From NCBI GenBank assembly GCA_021810175.1, contig JAJZJJ010000005.1:1-18418 (forward strand): 18,418 nt of DNA, written 5' to 3'. The notes under the pieces are model-generated. The model had not been told where the DNA came from and ran no database searches. It saw only the letters and a program-made list of their open reading frames with translations. The translations under genes and the position numbers were made by a program. The stretch's first letter is position 1; each line of letters begins with the position of its first letter. Below are positions 7,346 through 14,494 of the stretch, piece by piece. This DNA comes from Acidobacteriota bacterium. GTDB lineage: Bacteria > Acidobacteriota > Terriglobia > Terriglobales > Acidobacteriaceae.

Positions 7346-9661
7346 ATGCGGCAAAGCAACCCGGGCAGCAGGAATCTGATCAAGGTCCGTCCGCGGACGG
7401 CGAATACCCAAATCAGTCGCGGAAGAACGGCATTTATTTCCGAGCACAACGGCGAGGCCCATCCAGATCACGCCGCTGAAGGGCTTTACATCTACGACAC
7501 GCGCGTGCTTAGCCGCTATGGATGGCGGATAAACGGGAAGCAGCCCGAGTTTAGCTGTGGCACGCCGGTGGAGCAATTTACGTGGATGGGGTATTACGTT
7601 CAGGCACCGGAAAACTGCAAAGAGACACCTCCGCACGAATGCAATCCCCTGCGGCAAACGCTGGAGCTGCGGTTGAGTCGGTCGGTTGGCGAAGGGATGC
7701 ACGAGGATGTCCACCTGACGAACCATACGCAGATCACGACGGACGTAGTGCTGGAACTTGAGTTCGAACATGCTTTTGCCGCGCAGGACGAGGCAGAGAA
7801 GGGACGCCGACAATACGGCAATCTGGAACGGAAGTGGTCGCAGCCCGAAGCGGGCGTGTGGGAGCAGATGGCGGACTACCGAGCTGAGCACTTCTACAGT
7901 CATCAGGGGAACTCGGGAACGGCACATCTGCATCGTGGCATTCGGCTTCGCATCGCGAATGCGGGGACGCCGCCAGAAACGAGCGATCAGGGTGTGATTT
8001 TTCGCATTCGTCTTGCTCCCCACGAGGAGTGGCATGCGTGCCTGAGCTGGATAGCTTATGTAAACGGCGAACGACTGCCGATGACGGCGGAGTGTTCGCG
8101 AATCGATTCGGGAGAATGGGACAAACTGCGTACGCGCTTCCTGAGCAACGCGGCGTCGTTCGGCGTGCCGCATTCGGAGGATCTGTCGTCCCTCGTGCAT
8201 CGTGTGCTGCAACGTTCGCGACTGGATCTTACGGATCTGCGCCTCTACGATCTGGATTCGCCGGGCGGAATCTCGGTGGCGGCCGGTGTACCTACCTACA
8301 TTGAGGTATTCGGGCGCGATATGCAGGTGGCGTCGTGGCAAGGGGCAATGGTGAGTCCGGAGCTCCTGCGCGGGGCGCTGCATACGCTCAGCCAGCGGGC
8401 GGCAACGGAAGAGAATGAATGGCGCGACGCGCAGCCGGGACGCATTCCGCACGATCTGCACACCGACCCTCTTTCGCAGCTGAACTTCCGGCCCAAGGAT
8501 CTCTACTACGGTTCGGTGACGAGCTGTTTCCTGCTGCCAGTCTCCGCTTCCGAACTGTGGCACTGGACGGGTGATCTCGATGCAGTTCGGCCATATGTCG
8601 AAGCGTGCATGGGGGCCTTGAACTGGGCCGACAAGTACAGTCTGGATGAGACGGGCTTCTACCGGTACAAGACCAACTCCGAGCAGGGGGTGAAGAACCA
8701 GGGATGGAAGGACTCGAAGGATGCCATTGTCTATCCCGACGGGTCGCAGGTGGAGGCGCCGATCGGAACGGCCGAGATGCAGGGATTTGCGTATGTCGCA
8801 AAGCTGCACTTTTCCGAATTGCTGTGGCGACTGGGTGATCTAGATGCGGCGCAGCGCCTGTTTACAGAAGCCGAGGAACTGAAGAAGCGGTTCAACGACA
8901 AGTTCTGGATGGAGGACGAGGCCTTCTACGCAATGGGAATCGGTCCCAAAGGTGAACTGATTCGTTCGATTGCTTCCGACGCAGGGCATTGTTTGCTGTC
9001 CGGCATTATCGACGAGTCACGGATTAAGCGCACCGCAGAGCGGATGATGCGAGAGGATCTGTTTTCGGGGTGGGGGCTTCGGACGCTGTCGTCCGAGCAT
9101 CCGGCGTTCAACCCATTTTCCTATCACCGGGGTTCGGTATGGCCGGTGACCACGGCTGGTTTTGCCCTGGGGTTTAGCCGATACGGGCTCACCGGCGAGA
9201 TGCAGCAACTGGCGAAGGCAATGTTTGAACTGGCAGGAGTGTGCGAACACGAGCGGCTGCCGGAGGTTGTGGCTGGCCATCAGCGCACGAGCGAGCAACC
9301 ATTCCCGGGAATGTACATTCGAGCTGATTGGCCGCAGGCCTGGTCGGCGTCCGCGCCGTTCCTGATGCTGCAGGCGCTGCTGGGGGTCTACCCATATGCA
9401 TCGGCGCACCTGCTGTTCGTCGATCCGCATCTGCCGGAGTGGCTGCCGGAGATCACGGTCGAACAGATGCGGGTGGGAAAGGCCACGGTGACACTGCGCT
9501 TCCGCCGTGACAGCCATGGGAGAACCGAGTATTCGATTCTGGACGTGGAGGGGCCGCTCCACGTCGTGCGGCAGCCCAGCCCCTGGTCGTTGACAGCGGG
9601 ATGGGCTGAGCGAACGCAGGACATTGTTGAGAGCCTTGTGCCACATCGCAAGGCTGGTTAA
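7346..9661 (+). CDS. Amylo-alpha-1,6-glucosidase / glycogen-debranching-like protein
   Basis: The 771-residue protein has the two-part build of bacterial glycogen-debranching-like proteins. An N-terminal beta-rich domain (about 25-250) starts with FISEHNGE and GLYIYDTRVLSRYGW, the signature of the bacterial GDE N-terminal domain. A C-terminal (alpha/alpha)6 catalytic-type domain (about 275-745) contains GWKDSKDAIVYPDGS (Asp456 in the position expected for an acidic catalytic residue), EAPIGTAEMQGF and YHRGSVWPV (593-601). Such enzymes hydrolyse alpha-1,6 branch points or related alpha-glucosidic bonds. No signal peptide is seen from the 7346 start, so a cytosolic place is likely. The SDR gene follows after 91 nt on the same strand and may be co-transcribed. 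Family is confident; the exact substrate is not known, because many members of this group remain untested. Confidence 0.85.
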   Translation: MRQSNPGSRNLIKVRPRTANTQISRGRTAFISEHNGEAHPDHAAEGLYIYDTRVLSRYGWRINGKQPEFSCGTPVEQFTWMGYYVQAPENCKETPPHECNPLRQTLELRLSRSVGEGMHEDVHLTNHTQITTDVVLELEFEHAFAAQDEAEKGRRQYGNLERKWSQPEAGVWEQMADYRAEHFYSHQGNSGTAHLHRGIRLRIANAGTPPETSDQGVIFRIRLAPHEEWHACLSWIAYVNGERLPMTAECSRIDSGEWDKLRTRFLSNAASFGVPHSEDLSSLVHRVLQRSRLDLTDLRLYDLDSPGGISVAAGVPTYIEVFGRDMQVASWQGAMVSPELLRGALHTLSQRAATEENEWRDAQPGRIPHDLHTDPLSQLNFRPKDLYYGSVTSCFLLPVSASELWHWTGDLDAVRPYVEACMGALNWADKYSLDETGFYRYKTNSEQGVKNQGWKDSKDAIVYPDGSQVEAPIGTAEMQGFAYVAKLHFSELLWRLGDLDAAQRLFTEAEELKKRFNDKFWMEDEAFYAMGIGPKGELIRSIASDAGHCLLSGIIDESRIKRTAERMMREDLFSGWGLRTLSSEHPAFNPFSYHRGSVWPVTTAGFALGFSRYGLTGEMQQLAKAMFELAGVCEHERLPEVVAGHQRTSEQPFPGMYIRADWPQAWSASAPFLMLQALLGVYPYASAHLLFVDPHLPEWLPEITVEQMRVGKATVTLRFRRDSHGRTEYSILDVEGPLHVVRQPSPWSLTAGWAERTQDIVESLVPHRKAG

Positions 9662-9736
9662 TGCGGCGGGTGGCGTGACGGCGGCGGGCCGCTGACGTTC
9701 GACAGCCTGGCCAACAGAGACTGAATCACACAACAG

Positions 9737-9749
9737 AGGAGGGAAGGGA
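9737..9749 (+). promoter_or_regulatory. Purine-rich ribosome binding region of the SDR gene
   Basis: A run of AGGAGG followed by GAAGGGA precedes the ATG at 9753. The strong first match sits 10 nt upstream and a weaker one 3 nt upstream. Confidence 0.6.
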
Positions 9750-9752
9750 CCT

Positions 9753-10754
9753 ATGCAAAACGAAACTGTGGTTATCACCGGGGCTTCAGCTGGGCTGGGG
9801 CGTGCGATTGCGCGAGAGTGGGGCAAGCGCGGAAGCAACGTTGTTCTGGTGGCGCGCGGAGAAAAAGGACTGGAAGGAGCCGCCGCGGAGGTGGAAAGCC
9901 TGGGGGGACACGCGCACATTGTGCCGACGGACGTGGCAGATGCCGATGCAGTGGAGCATGCAGCCGAAGAGGCCGAACGCCGCTTTGGGCCGATCGACAT
10001 CTGGGTCAATAATGCGATGGCGACCGTTCTGGCGCCGGCGAAAGAGATGAAGCCAGAGGAGTACAAGCGAGCGACGGAAGTGACCTATCTCGGTGTGGTG
10101 TATGGCACGCTGGCCGCGCTGCGGCGCATGATGCCGCGGGATCGCGGAACGATTGTGCAGGTAGGATCTGCGTTGGCTTATCGCAGCATTCCACTCCAGT
10201 CAGCGTATTGCGGAGCCAAGCACGCGATTCTTGGCTTTACGGATTCTCTGCGGTGCGAACTGCTGCACGACAAGAGCAATGTGCACCTGACGATGGTGCA
10301 GATGCCGGCCATGAATACCACGCAGTTCGGGTGGGTGCGGAACAAAATGGAGCACAAATCGCAGCCGGTTCCTCCGATTTTCGAGCCTGAAGTTGGCGCT
10401 CGCGCCGTGTACTGGGCGGCTCATCACAACCGGCGGGAGGTGTATGTCGGGGCCTCGTCGGTGGGAGCCATTGTGGGAAATAGGATCGCACCTGGGCTGC
10501 TGGACAAGTATCTGGGGAAGAGCGGCTATAAGTCACAGCAAACAGGGCAACGGGAAGATCCGACCAGACCGGACAACCTATTCACTCCGGTGGACGGGTC
10601 CGAAGATAGGGGGGCACACGGACACTTCGACGACCGGTCCAATGGGCACAGCGTGCAGCTTTGGGCCGACCTGCATAGACGCTCACTCGGGATTGGGGCC
10701 GCAGTTGCGGCAGCGGTGACCGGCGCAATCCTGTACCGGAACCGCGCGGCATAG
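9753..10754 (+). CDS. Classical SDR oxidoreductase with C-terminal membrane segment
   Basis: The 333-residue product is a classical short-chain dehydrogenase/reductase. The cofactor motif TGASAGLG is at residues 9-16, NNA at 86-88, the catalytic Ser at 139 (VGSALAY) and the pair Tyr152/Lys156 in YCGAK. Basic residues near the end of the second strand (VARGEK) suit NADP(H), though this is a weak hint. Beyond the usual 250-residue core is an extension with the motif RPDNLFTPVDG and GAHGHFD (272-292), common to a subgroup of bacterial SDRs. It ends in a hydrophobic stretch at 311-328 followed by arginines, probably a membrane anchor with the catalytic domain in the cytosol. It lies 91 nt behind the glucosidase-like gene and is probably in the same transcript, though without an obvious pathway link. 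The substrate is unknown. Confidence 0.87.
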   Translation: MQNETVVITGASAGLGRAIAREWGKRGSNVVLVARGEKGLEGAAAEVESLGGHAHIVPTDVADADAVEHAAEEAERRFGPIDIWVNNAMATVLAPAKEMKPEEYKRATEVTYLGVVYGTLAALRRMMPRDRGTIVQVGSALAYRSIPLQSAYCGAKHAILGFTDSLRCELLHDKSNVHLTMVQMPAMNTTQFGWVRNKMEHKSQPVPPIFEPEVGARAVYWAAHHNRREVYVGASSVGAIVGNRIAPGLLDKYLGKSGYKSQQTGQREDPTRPDNLFTPVDGSEDRGAHGHFDDRSNGHSVQLWADLHRRSLGIGAAVAAAVTGAILYRNRAA

Positions 10755-10910
10755 ATTGAGGCCAGCTGGACTCGCCATTCGCCGGGGATAGCGTTCATGA
10801 GCTGTCCCCGCGGTGGACTTGTGCTTCTGCATCTGCGAATGCAAACCGTTTGCGTGCCGGCGGCGTGCGCTTTTCGTAAAACAGTACCCGAACGACAAAA
10901 GAACAGGCGG

Positions 10911-10936
10911 ATAAGAGTTATTTATCTCTTATAAGA
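10911..10936 (+). promoter_or_regulatory. AT-rich inverted repeat upstream of nitrite/sulfite reductase, candidate operator
   Basis: A perfect repeat ATAAGAG-N8-CTCTTAT lies at 10911-10932. It overlaps a second, 10-bp palindrome TCTTATAAGA at 10927-10936, so three ATAAGA half-sites are present. The element is far more AT-rich than its surroundings and ends 70 nt before the start codon at 11007, the right place for regulation of that gene. The regulator is not identifiable from the site alone. Confidence 0.5.
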
Positions 10937-11006
10937 ATTAGTCAGTCTTCGGTGTTCCTGCGAAGGAAGAGAATGTAGGGCAGGGAAGTCACAGGAGAGC
11001 CTCACC

Positions 11007-12635
11007 ATGAGCCAATCTGTTGAACCTGCCAGGGAGACAAAATCTCAGAAGGCTGAGCGGTTAAAAAGAGAGAAAAATCCGTGGCACGGACTGGAAGAAA
11101 TTCGCCGATTTGCGCGAGAAGGACACGGCAGCATACCCGACGACTGGAAGGGAACTTATTTCAAGTGGTGGGGTATTTATAGTCAAGGCAATGGGCAGGG
11201 AGCATTCGGGGACGCTTCTGTTTACTTCATGCTGCGGATTGGGTTGCCAAACGGGATTGCGACCTCAGAACAACTGCGGGCGACTGGACGGCTGGCGAAG
11301 CGATTTGCGCGCAATCAGGCGGCGATCACGGTGCGACAGTCGCTGCAATTTCACTGGGTGGAGATCGAATCGGTACCTGACATTATCGAGTCGCTGGAAG
11401 GCGTGGGGCTCACGTGCAAGGGAACGAGCGGAGATTCGCTGCGCGGGGTGACGGGATGTCCGCTTTCGGGGTGTCTGGACGACGAACTGCTGGATACGAG
11501 ACCGCTGGTGCGGCAAATCGCGAAAGAGCTTGCGGCCAATGCTGATTTTTACAATCTGCCGCGGAAGATCAAGGTGGCGGTGAGCGGATGCCCGTCCTGG
11601 TGCAGTCATCCGGAGATCAACGATCTTGGTCTGACGGCGGTGAGGAATGGAGAGCAGCTCGGATACTCGATTCGCGTGGGCGGGGGTCTTTCGCGCCAGC
11701 CTCATTTCGGCGTGAAATTGAATGCGTTTGTGCGCCAGGAGCAGGCTGCGGGTGTGGTGCGTGCGGTGATGGAGCTGTTTCGGCGCCAGGACGTGCTGCG
11801 CGAGAAGCGTGAAAGCGCACGGCTGAAGTACCTGTTTCTGAAGCATGGCTGGACGGGGGAAAGGTTTCTCGGAGAACTGGAGGAGATTCTCGGGTACAAG
11901 CTGGCGCCTGCGGTCGCGGAGGATGTGCCAGGAGCGGGAGCACGAGAGCATCTCGGAGTCCATCCGCAGAAGCAGAGGGGGAGATATGCGATCGGTATTC
12001 CTGTTCCGGGTGGAGTGCTGACAGGGGATCAGCTTATCGAGATTGCGAGGCTAGTGGAACTCTATGCCGGTGGAGAGGTCCGTTTCAGCGTGGGACAAAA
12101 CATGCTGATTCCGCATGTGCCGGAGCAGTTCCGCGAAGCGTTTGCACGAGAACTGGAGGGAATCGGGCTGTCGCCTGAAGTCTCATCGTTTCGGACGGCG
12201 GTGGTGTCGTGTACGGGGAAAGAATTCTGCAAGATGGGAATTGCGGAGACGAAGGGGTTCTCTCGGCGGCTGATCGGAGAGATGGAACGCAGGATGCCGG
12301 GATTTTCGTCGGGGCTTAGCATTCATGTGACGGGCTGCAGTCATGGATGCGCGCATCACCATGTCTCGGATATCGGCCTGGAAGGGAGGAAGCTCAGGAA
12401 GGGCAGCGACGCCGTCGACGGGTTTGCCTTTCGGCTTGGCGGCTCACTGGGTGACAGAGCCATGCTGGGCAGAGCTGTCGGATATCAGTGCGCGACAGAC
12501 GATGTTCCTGAAGCTATTGAGCGGCTTCTGAGGGGATACATGGAACGGCGCTTGCCCGGCGAGGCGCTGAGGTCGTTCCTGCAGCGTTCGAACAACGAGA
12601 CTTTGTGTTCACTTCTGGCCGGAGTGGCGCAGTAG
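11007..12635 (+). CDS. Siroheme- and [4Fe-4S]-containing nitrite/sulfite reductase (ferredoxin type)
   Basis: The 542-residue enzyme belongs to the assimilatory nitrite/sulfite reductase family, which reduces nitrite to ammonium or sulfite to sulfide with six electrons in the cytosol. The C-terminal half has all four cluster and siroheme cysteines: CTGKEFC (Cys402 and Cys408) and TGCSHGC (Cys444 and Cys448), followed by VSDIGLEG. The N-terminal half is the usual pseudo-repeat, with RQSLQFHW (110-117) and LPRKIKVAVSGC. It also carries cysteines at 151, 156, 195 and 199 in positions that mimic the cluster motif. Start: GGAGAG at 10994-10999 lies 7 nt before the ATG. No nitrate reductase, sulfate-activation or siroheme synthesis gene is seen in the window, so nitrite versus sulfite cannot be decided. 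It stands alone on its strand, with an inverted repeat upstream, and is convergent with the cytochrome-porin gene. Confidence 0.9.
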   Translation: MSQSVEPARETKSQKAERLKREKNPWHGLEEIRRFAREGHGSIPDDWKGTYFKWWGIYSQGNGQGAFGDASVYFMLRIGLPNGIATSEQLRATGRLAKRFARNQAAITVRQSLQFHWVEIESVPDIIESLEGVGLTCKGTSGDSLRGVTGCPLSGCLDDELLDTRPLVRQIAKELAANADFYNLPRKIKVAVSGCPSWCSHPEINDLGLTAVRNGEQLGYSIRVGGGLSRQPHFGVKLNAFVRQEQAAGVVRAVMELFRRQDVLREKRESARLKYLFLKHGWTGERFLGELEEILGYKLAPAVAEDVPGAGAREHLGVHPQKQRGRYAIGIPVPGGVLTGDQLIEIARLVELYAGGEVRFSVGQNMLIPHVPEQFREAFARELEGIGLSPEVSSFRTAVVSCTGKEFCKMGIAETKGFSRRLIGEMERRMPGFSSGLSIHVTGCSHGCAHHHVSDIGLEGRKLRKGSDAVDGFAFRLGGSLGDRAMLGRAVGYQCATDDVPEAIERLLRGYMERRLPGEALRSFLQRSNNETLCSLLAGVAQ

Positions 12636-12637
12636 CG

Positions 12638-12659
12638 GGACCGATCGGGATCGAGGTCC
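12638..12659 (+). terminator. Possible hairpin terminator of the nitrite/sulfite reductase gene
   Basis: GGACC and GGTCC arms, with a further GAT/ATC stem inside, begin 2 nt after the stop codon. Only a weak T-rich stretch (ATTTC) follows, so termination is uncertain. The rest of the gap to 12848 shows no gene; it holds a palindrome CCGGCG-T-CGCCGG at 12726-12738. Confidence 0.3.
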
Positions 12660-12848
12660 GGATTTCATGCTGAAGGAAATTATCGTGGGCGGTTGCCGGG
12701 GGAGTTCCTGGCATTGGATATTCATCCGGCGTCGCCGGAAACGGCAATTCAGGGCGCACCGGACAGGCCGGCAGGGTTCGGCTGCGGGCTCCTCGGGCAA
12801 TGCCAAAGGCGATGAAGCGTGACCTGTGGGGCGGGGCTATTCCAGTGG

Positions 12849-12886
12849 AAAAAATAAGGAGAGCTGAATTCGGAATCCAGCTCTCC
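12849..12886 (-). terminator. Rho-independent terminator of the cytochrome-porin gene
   Basis: Read on the minus strand, a perfect 9-bp stem (GGAGAGCTG paired with CAGCTCTCC, at 12878-12886 and 12858-12866, loop 11 nt) is followed by TTATTTTTTCC. It starts 26 nt after the stop codon at 12913. It is the clearest terminator in the window and marks the end of the cytochrome gene group. Confidence 0.85.
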
Positions 12887-12912
12887 TCGAGCGAGGTGTG
12901 TGGTTTTCGTGT

Positions 12913-14238
12913 TTAGTAGTTGAACCAGACGGCCGCGTAGACGGTGTTGTTGTCCGAGGCATTGCGGCCGGAGCCATCGTAGTTCGTGCCTGAGCCATTG
13001 AAGCGGCTGAAGCCGTTGTATGCCAGGGTCAGGTCAATATTTTGATCGGGCCAGTAGCTGCCTTCAAAAATATAGCCGGCGGTGTTCGGGCTGCCTGTGC
13101 GGCTTCCGGAGACTGCGGCAGGGGCGTAGAGAACCGAGTCGCTGCTGCCCGCCATGTTGAAATAGGAGGCAGTGACGTTGTACTTGCTGCCCCAGTAGTA
13201 GGTTGCATCCATGCGGCCCAGGTCAAGGGAATGACCTGACATGGCAGCGCCTCCGGCGGTGTAGGTTGCCTGCATATTAGAGCTTTCGTGGATATACGTG
13301 CCATGCAGGCTCAGCGTGTCGGCGCCAAAAGGGCGCTCATAGCTGAAATCGAATGAGGGATCCACATAGCGGTCGGCGGGACCGCTGATTGCGCCGGGGA
13401 AAGAGCGCATGTAGATTCCATAAGTCCCGACCTCCAGATAGCCCTTACCGACATTCTGCTGCCAGGCGAAGCGCCAATAGGGGGCCGCACCGCTGATGTT
13501 ATAGCCAAATCCCGATCCGTCGGCGGGCGCGGAGCCTCCGGCGTGCTCGGAGCGGTAGAGGGAGATGTCGCCATAAAGGTGGTTGTTCCACATCGCATAT
13601 CCGCCGATGCCTGCCACATCCTGCGCCAGCGCGCCATCGATGACGGGATCGGCAATGGAGCCGGGAGTCTGATCCGCCGAAACATACGGAAATCCCCAGG
13701 CCGGAGTGCTGTTCCAGAGATCTTCGAGGGTGGGGTTGTTGTTCAGAGTGACGCCGTAGTCGAGATCTTTGCCGTTGACCTTGACGCTATTCGCATAGCG
13801 AATGTCGGTGTTGTCCATGGTGAAGTGATCGCTCTGATGATCGTAGGTCGTCTGCGCAAAGACTCCGAAATGTTTGGCCATTGAGCCCGCCAGAAAGAGG
13901 CTGAGCTGCTGGGGGAATTCCACGGTGCCGTTCTGGGTGCCGGGCTGTGCTTTTTGCAGCACGGTGTCGGAAGCCTGGAACATCACAGCGAGAGGAAGGA
14001 CGCGGAGCAACTGAAGCGTATTGCCGTCGCCGATGGTGTTGGCTTTGGTGTCGTTCACCAGCGTATAGCCGTGAAGTTTAAACCAGCGTCCGAAGGGCGT
14101 GAGCTCAGGTGGGTCGTAATGGCAGACATTGCAGGACAGGCCGGTCTGGCGGGCGAAACTGGGAAGGGCCCATGCGGAACCAGCAGATCCCAGGACCATA
14201 AGAGGGATCATCAGCTTAGCGGTGAGAGGTAATTTCAT
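12913..14238 (-). CDS. Outer-membrane monoheme cytochrome c-porin fusion, Cyc2-like
   Basis: The 441-residue product starts with a Sec signal peptide (residues 1-24, cleavage expected after AWA). Directly behind it comes a short heme domain, PSFARQTGLSCNVCH, with the single c-type heme motif CNVCH at 36-40, then LTPFGRWFKLHGYTL. The remaining 380 or so residues are rich in Gly, Asn, Tyr and Trp with alternating polar/apolar stretches, and the chain ends in an aromatic (AAVWFNY), as beta-barrel outer-membrane proteins do. A short N-terminal CxxCH segment with FARQTG and FGR.FK..GY fused to a barrel resembles Cyc2, the outer-membrane iron-oxidation cytochrome, and related uncharacterised proteins. 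The start at 14238 is chosen because of GGAG 6 nt upstream and the signal peptide; a longer open frame to 14517 overlaps the cytochrome b gene and is unlikely. Function in iron oxidation or other surface electron exchange is inference. Confidence 0.72.
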   Translation of the reverse strand: MKLPLTAKLMIPLMVLGSAGSAWALPSFARQTGLSCNVCHYDPPELTPFGRWFKLHGYTLVNDTKANTIGDGNTLQLLRVLPLAVMFQASDTVLQKAQPGTQNGTVEFPQQLSLFLAGSMAKHFGVFAQTTYDHQSDHFTMDNTDIRYANSVKVNGKDLDYGVTLNNNPTLEDLWNSTPAWGFPYVSADQTPGSIADPVIDGALAQDVAGIGGYAMWNNHLYGDISLYRSEHAGGSAPADGSGFGYNISGAAPYWRFAWQQNVGKGYLEVGTYGIYMRSFPGAISGPADRYVDPSFDFSYERPFGADTLSLHGTYIHESSNMQATYTAGGAAMSGHSLDLGRMDATYYWGSKYNVTASYFNMAGSSDSVLYAPAAVSGSRTGSPNTAGYIFEGSYWPDQNIDLTLAYNGFSRFNGSGTNYDGSGRNASDNNTVYAAVWFNY

Positions 14239-14494
14239 AAGTACTCCGTTGCGTGGGTGTTCCGTAAAACTCCGCGGAGACAACATCGTCAGAGCGGAGC
14301 CAGGAAATTGAATCCGGTTCAATCTGTGCGGGCTTTGAAGGCCCGTAGTGTGTTTGCGTCCGGCAAGCCGCGGGACACTCCTCATCCGCTGAAGCAGCAG
14401 TGCGGGGAGGTCGGATTGTGTCGCTGCGGTCATAAATTCTCCGAATCGCCCGCGCATCCCCCATGGCAACAGGAAATGCGCGAGCGGCAGGAGG
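14239..14494 (-). promoter_or_regulatory. Gap between the cytochrome b/c5 gene and the cytochrome-porin gene, with candidate operator
   Basis: This 256-nt stretch holds no gene. On the minus strand a hairpin CGGGC-N7-GCCCG (14329-14345) comes first, then an inverted repeat ATTGAA-N5-TTCAAT (14307-14323) that lies 68 nt before the ATG at 14238. The repeat is a candidate operator, so the porin gene may have its own regulated promoter besides read-through from the bc genes. The hairpin has no T-run and is not a typical terminator. Confidence 0.4.

Noticed and set aside
7190..8809. 539-residue open frame on the minus strand
   Set aside because: It is antisense to the well-supported glucosidase-like gene, has no recognisable motif and is Arg/His-rich; a shadow frame.
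9017..10066. 349-residue open frame on the minus strand
   Set aside because: It runs across the end of the glucosidase-like gene, the gap and the start of the SDR gene, all better explained on the plus strand.
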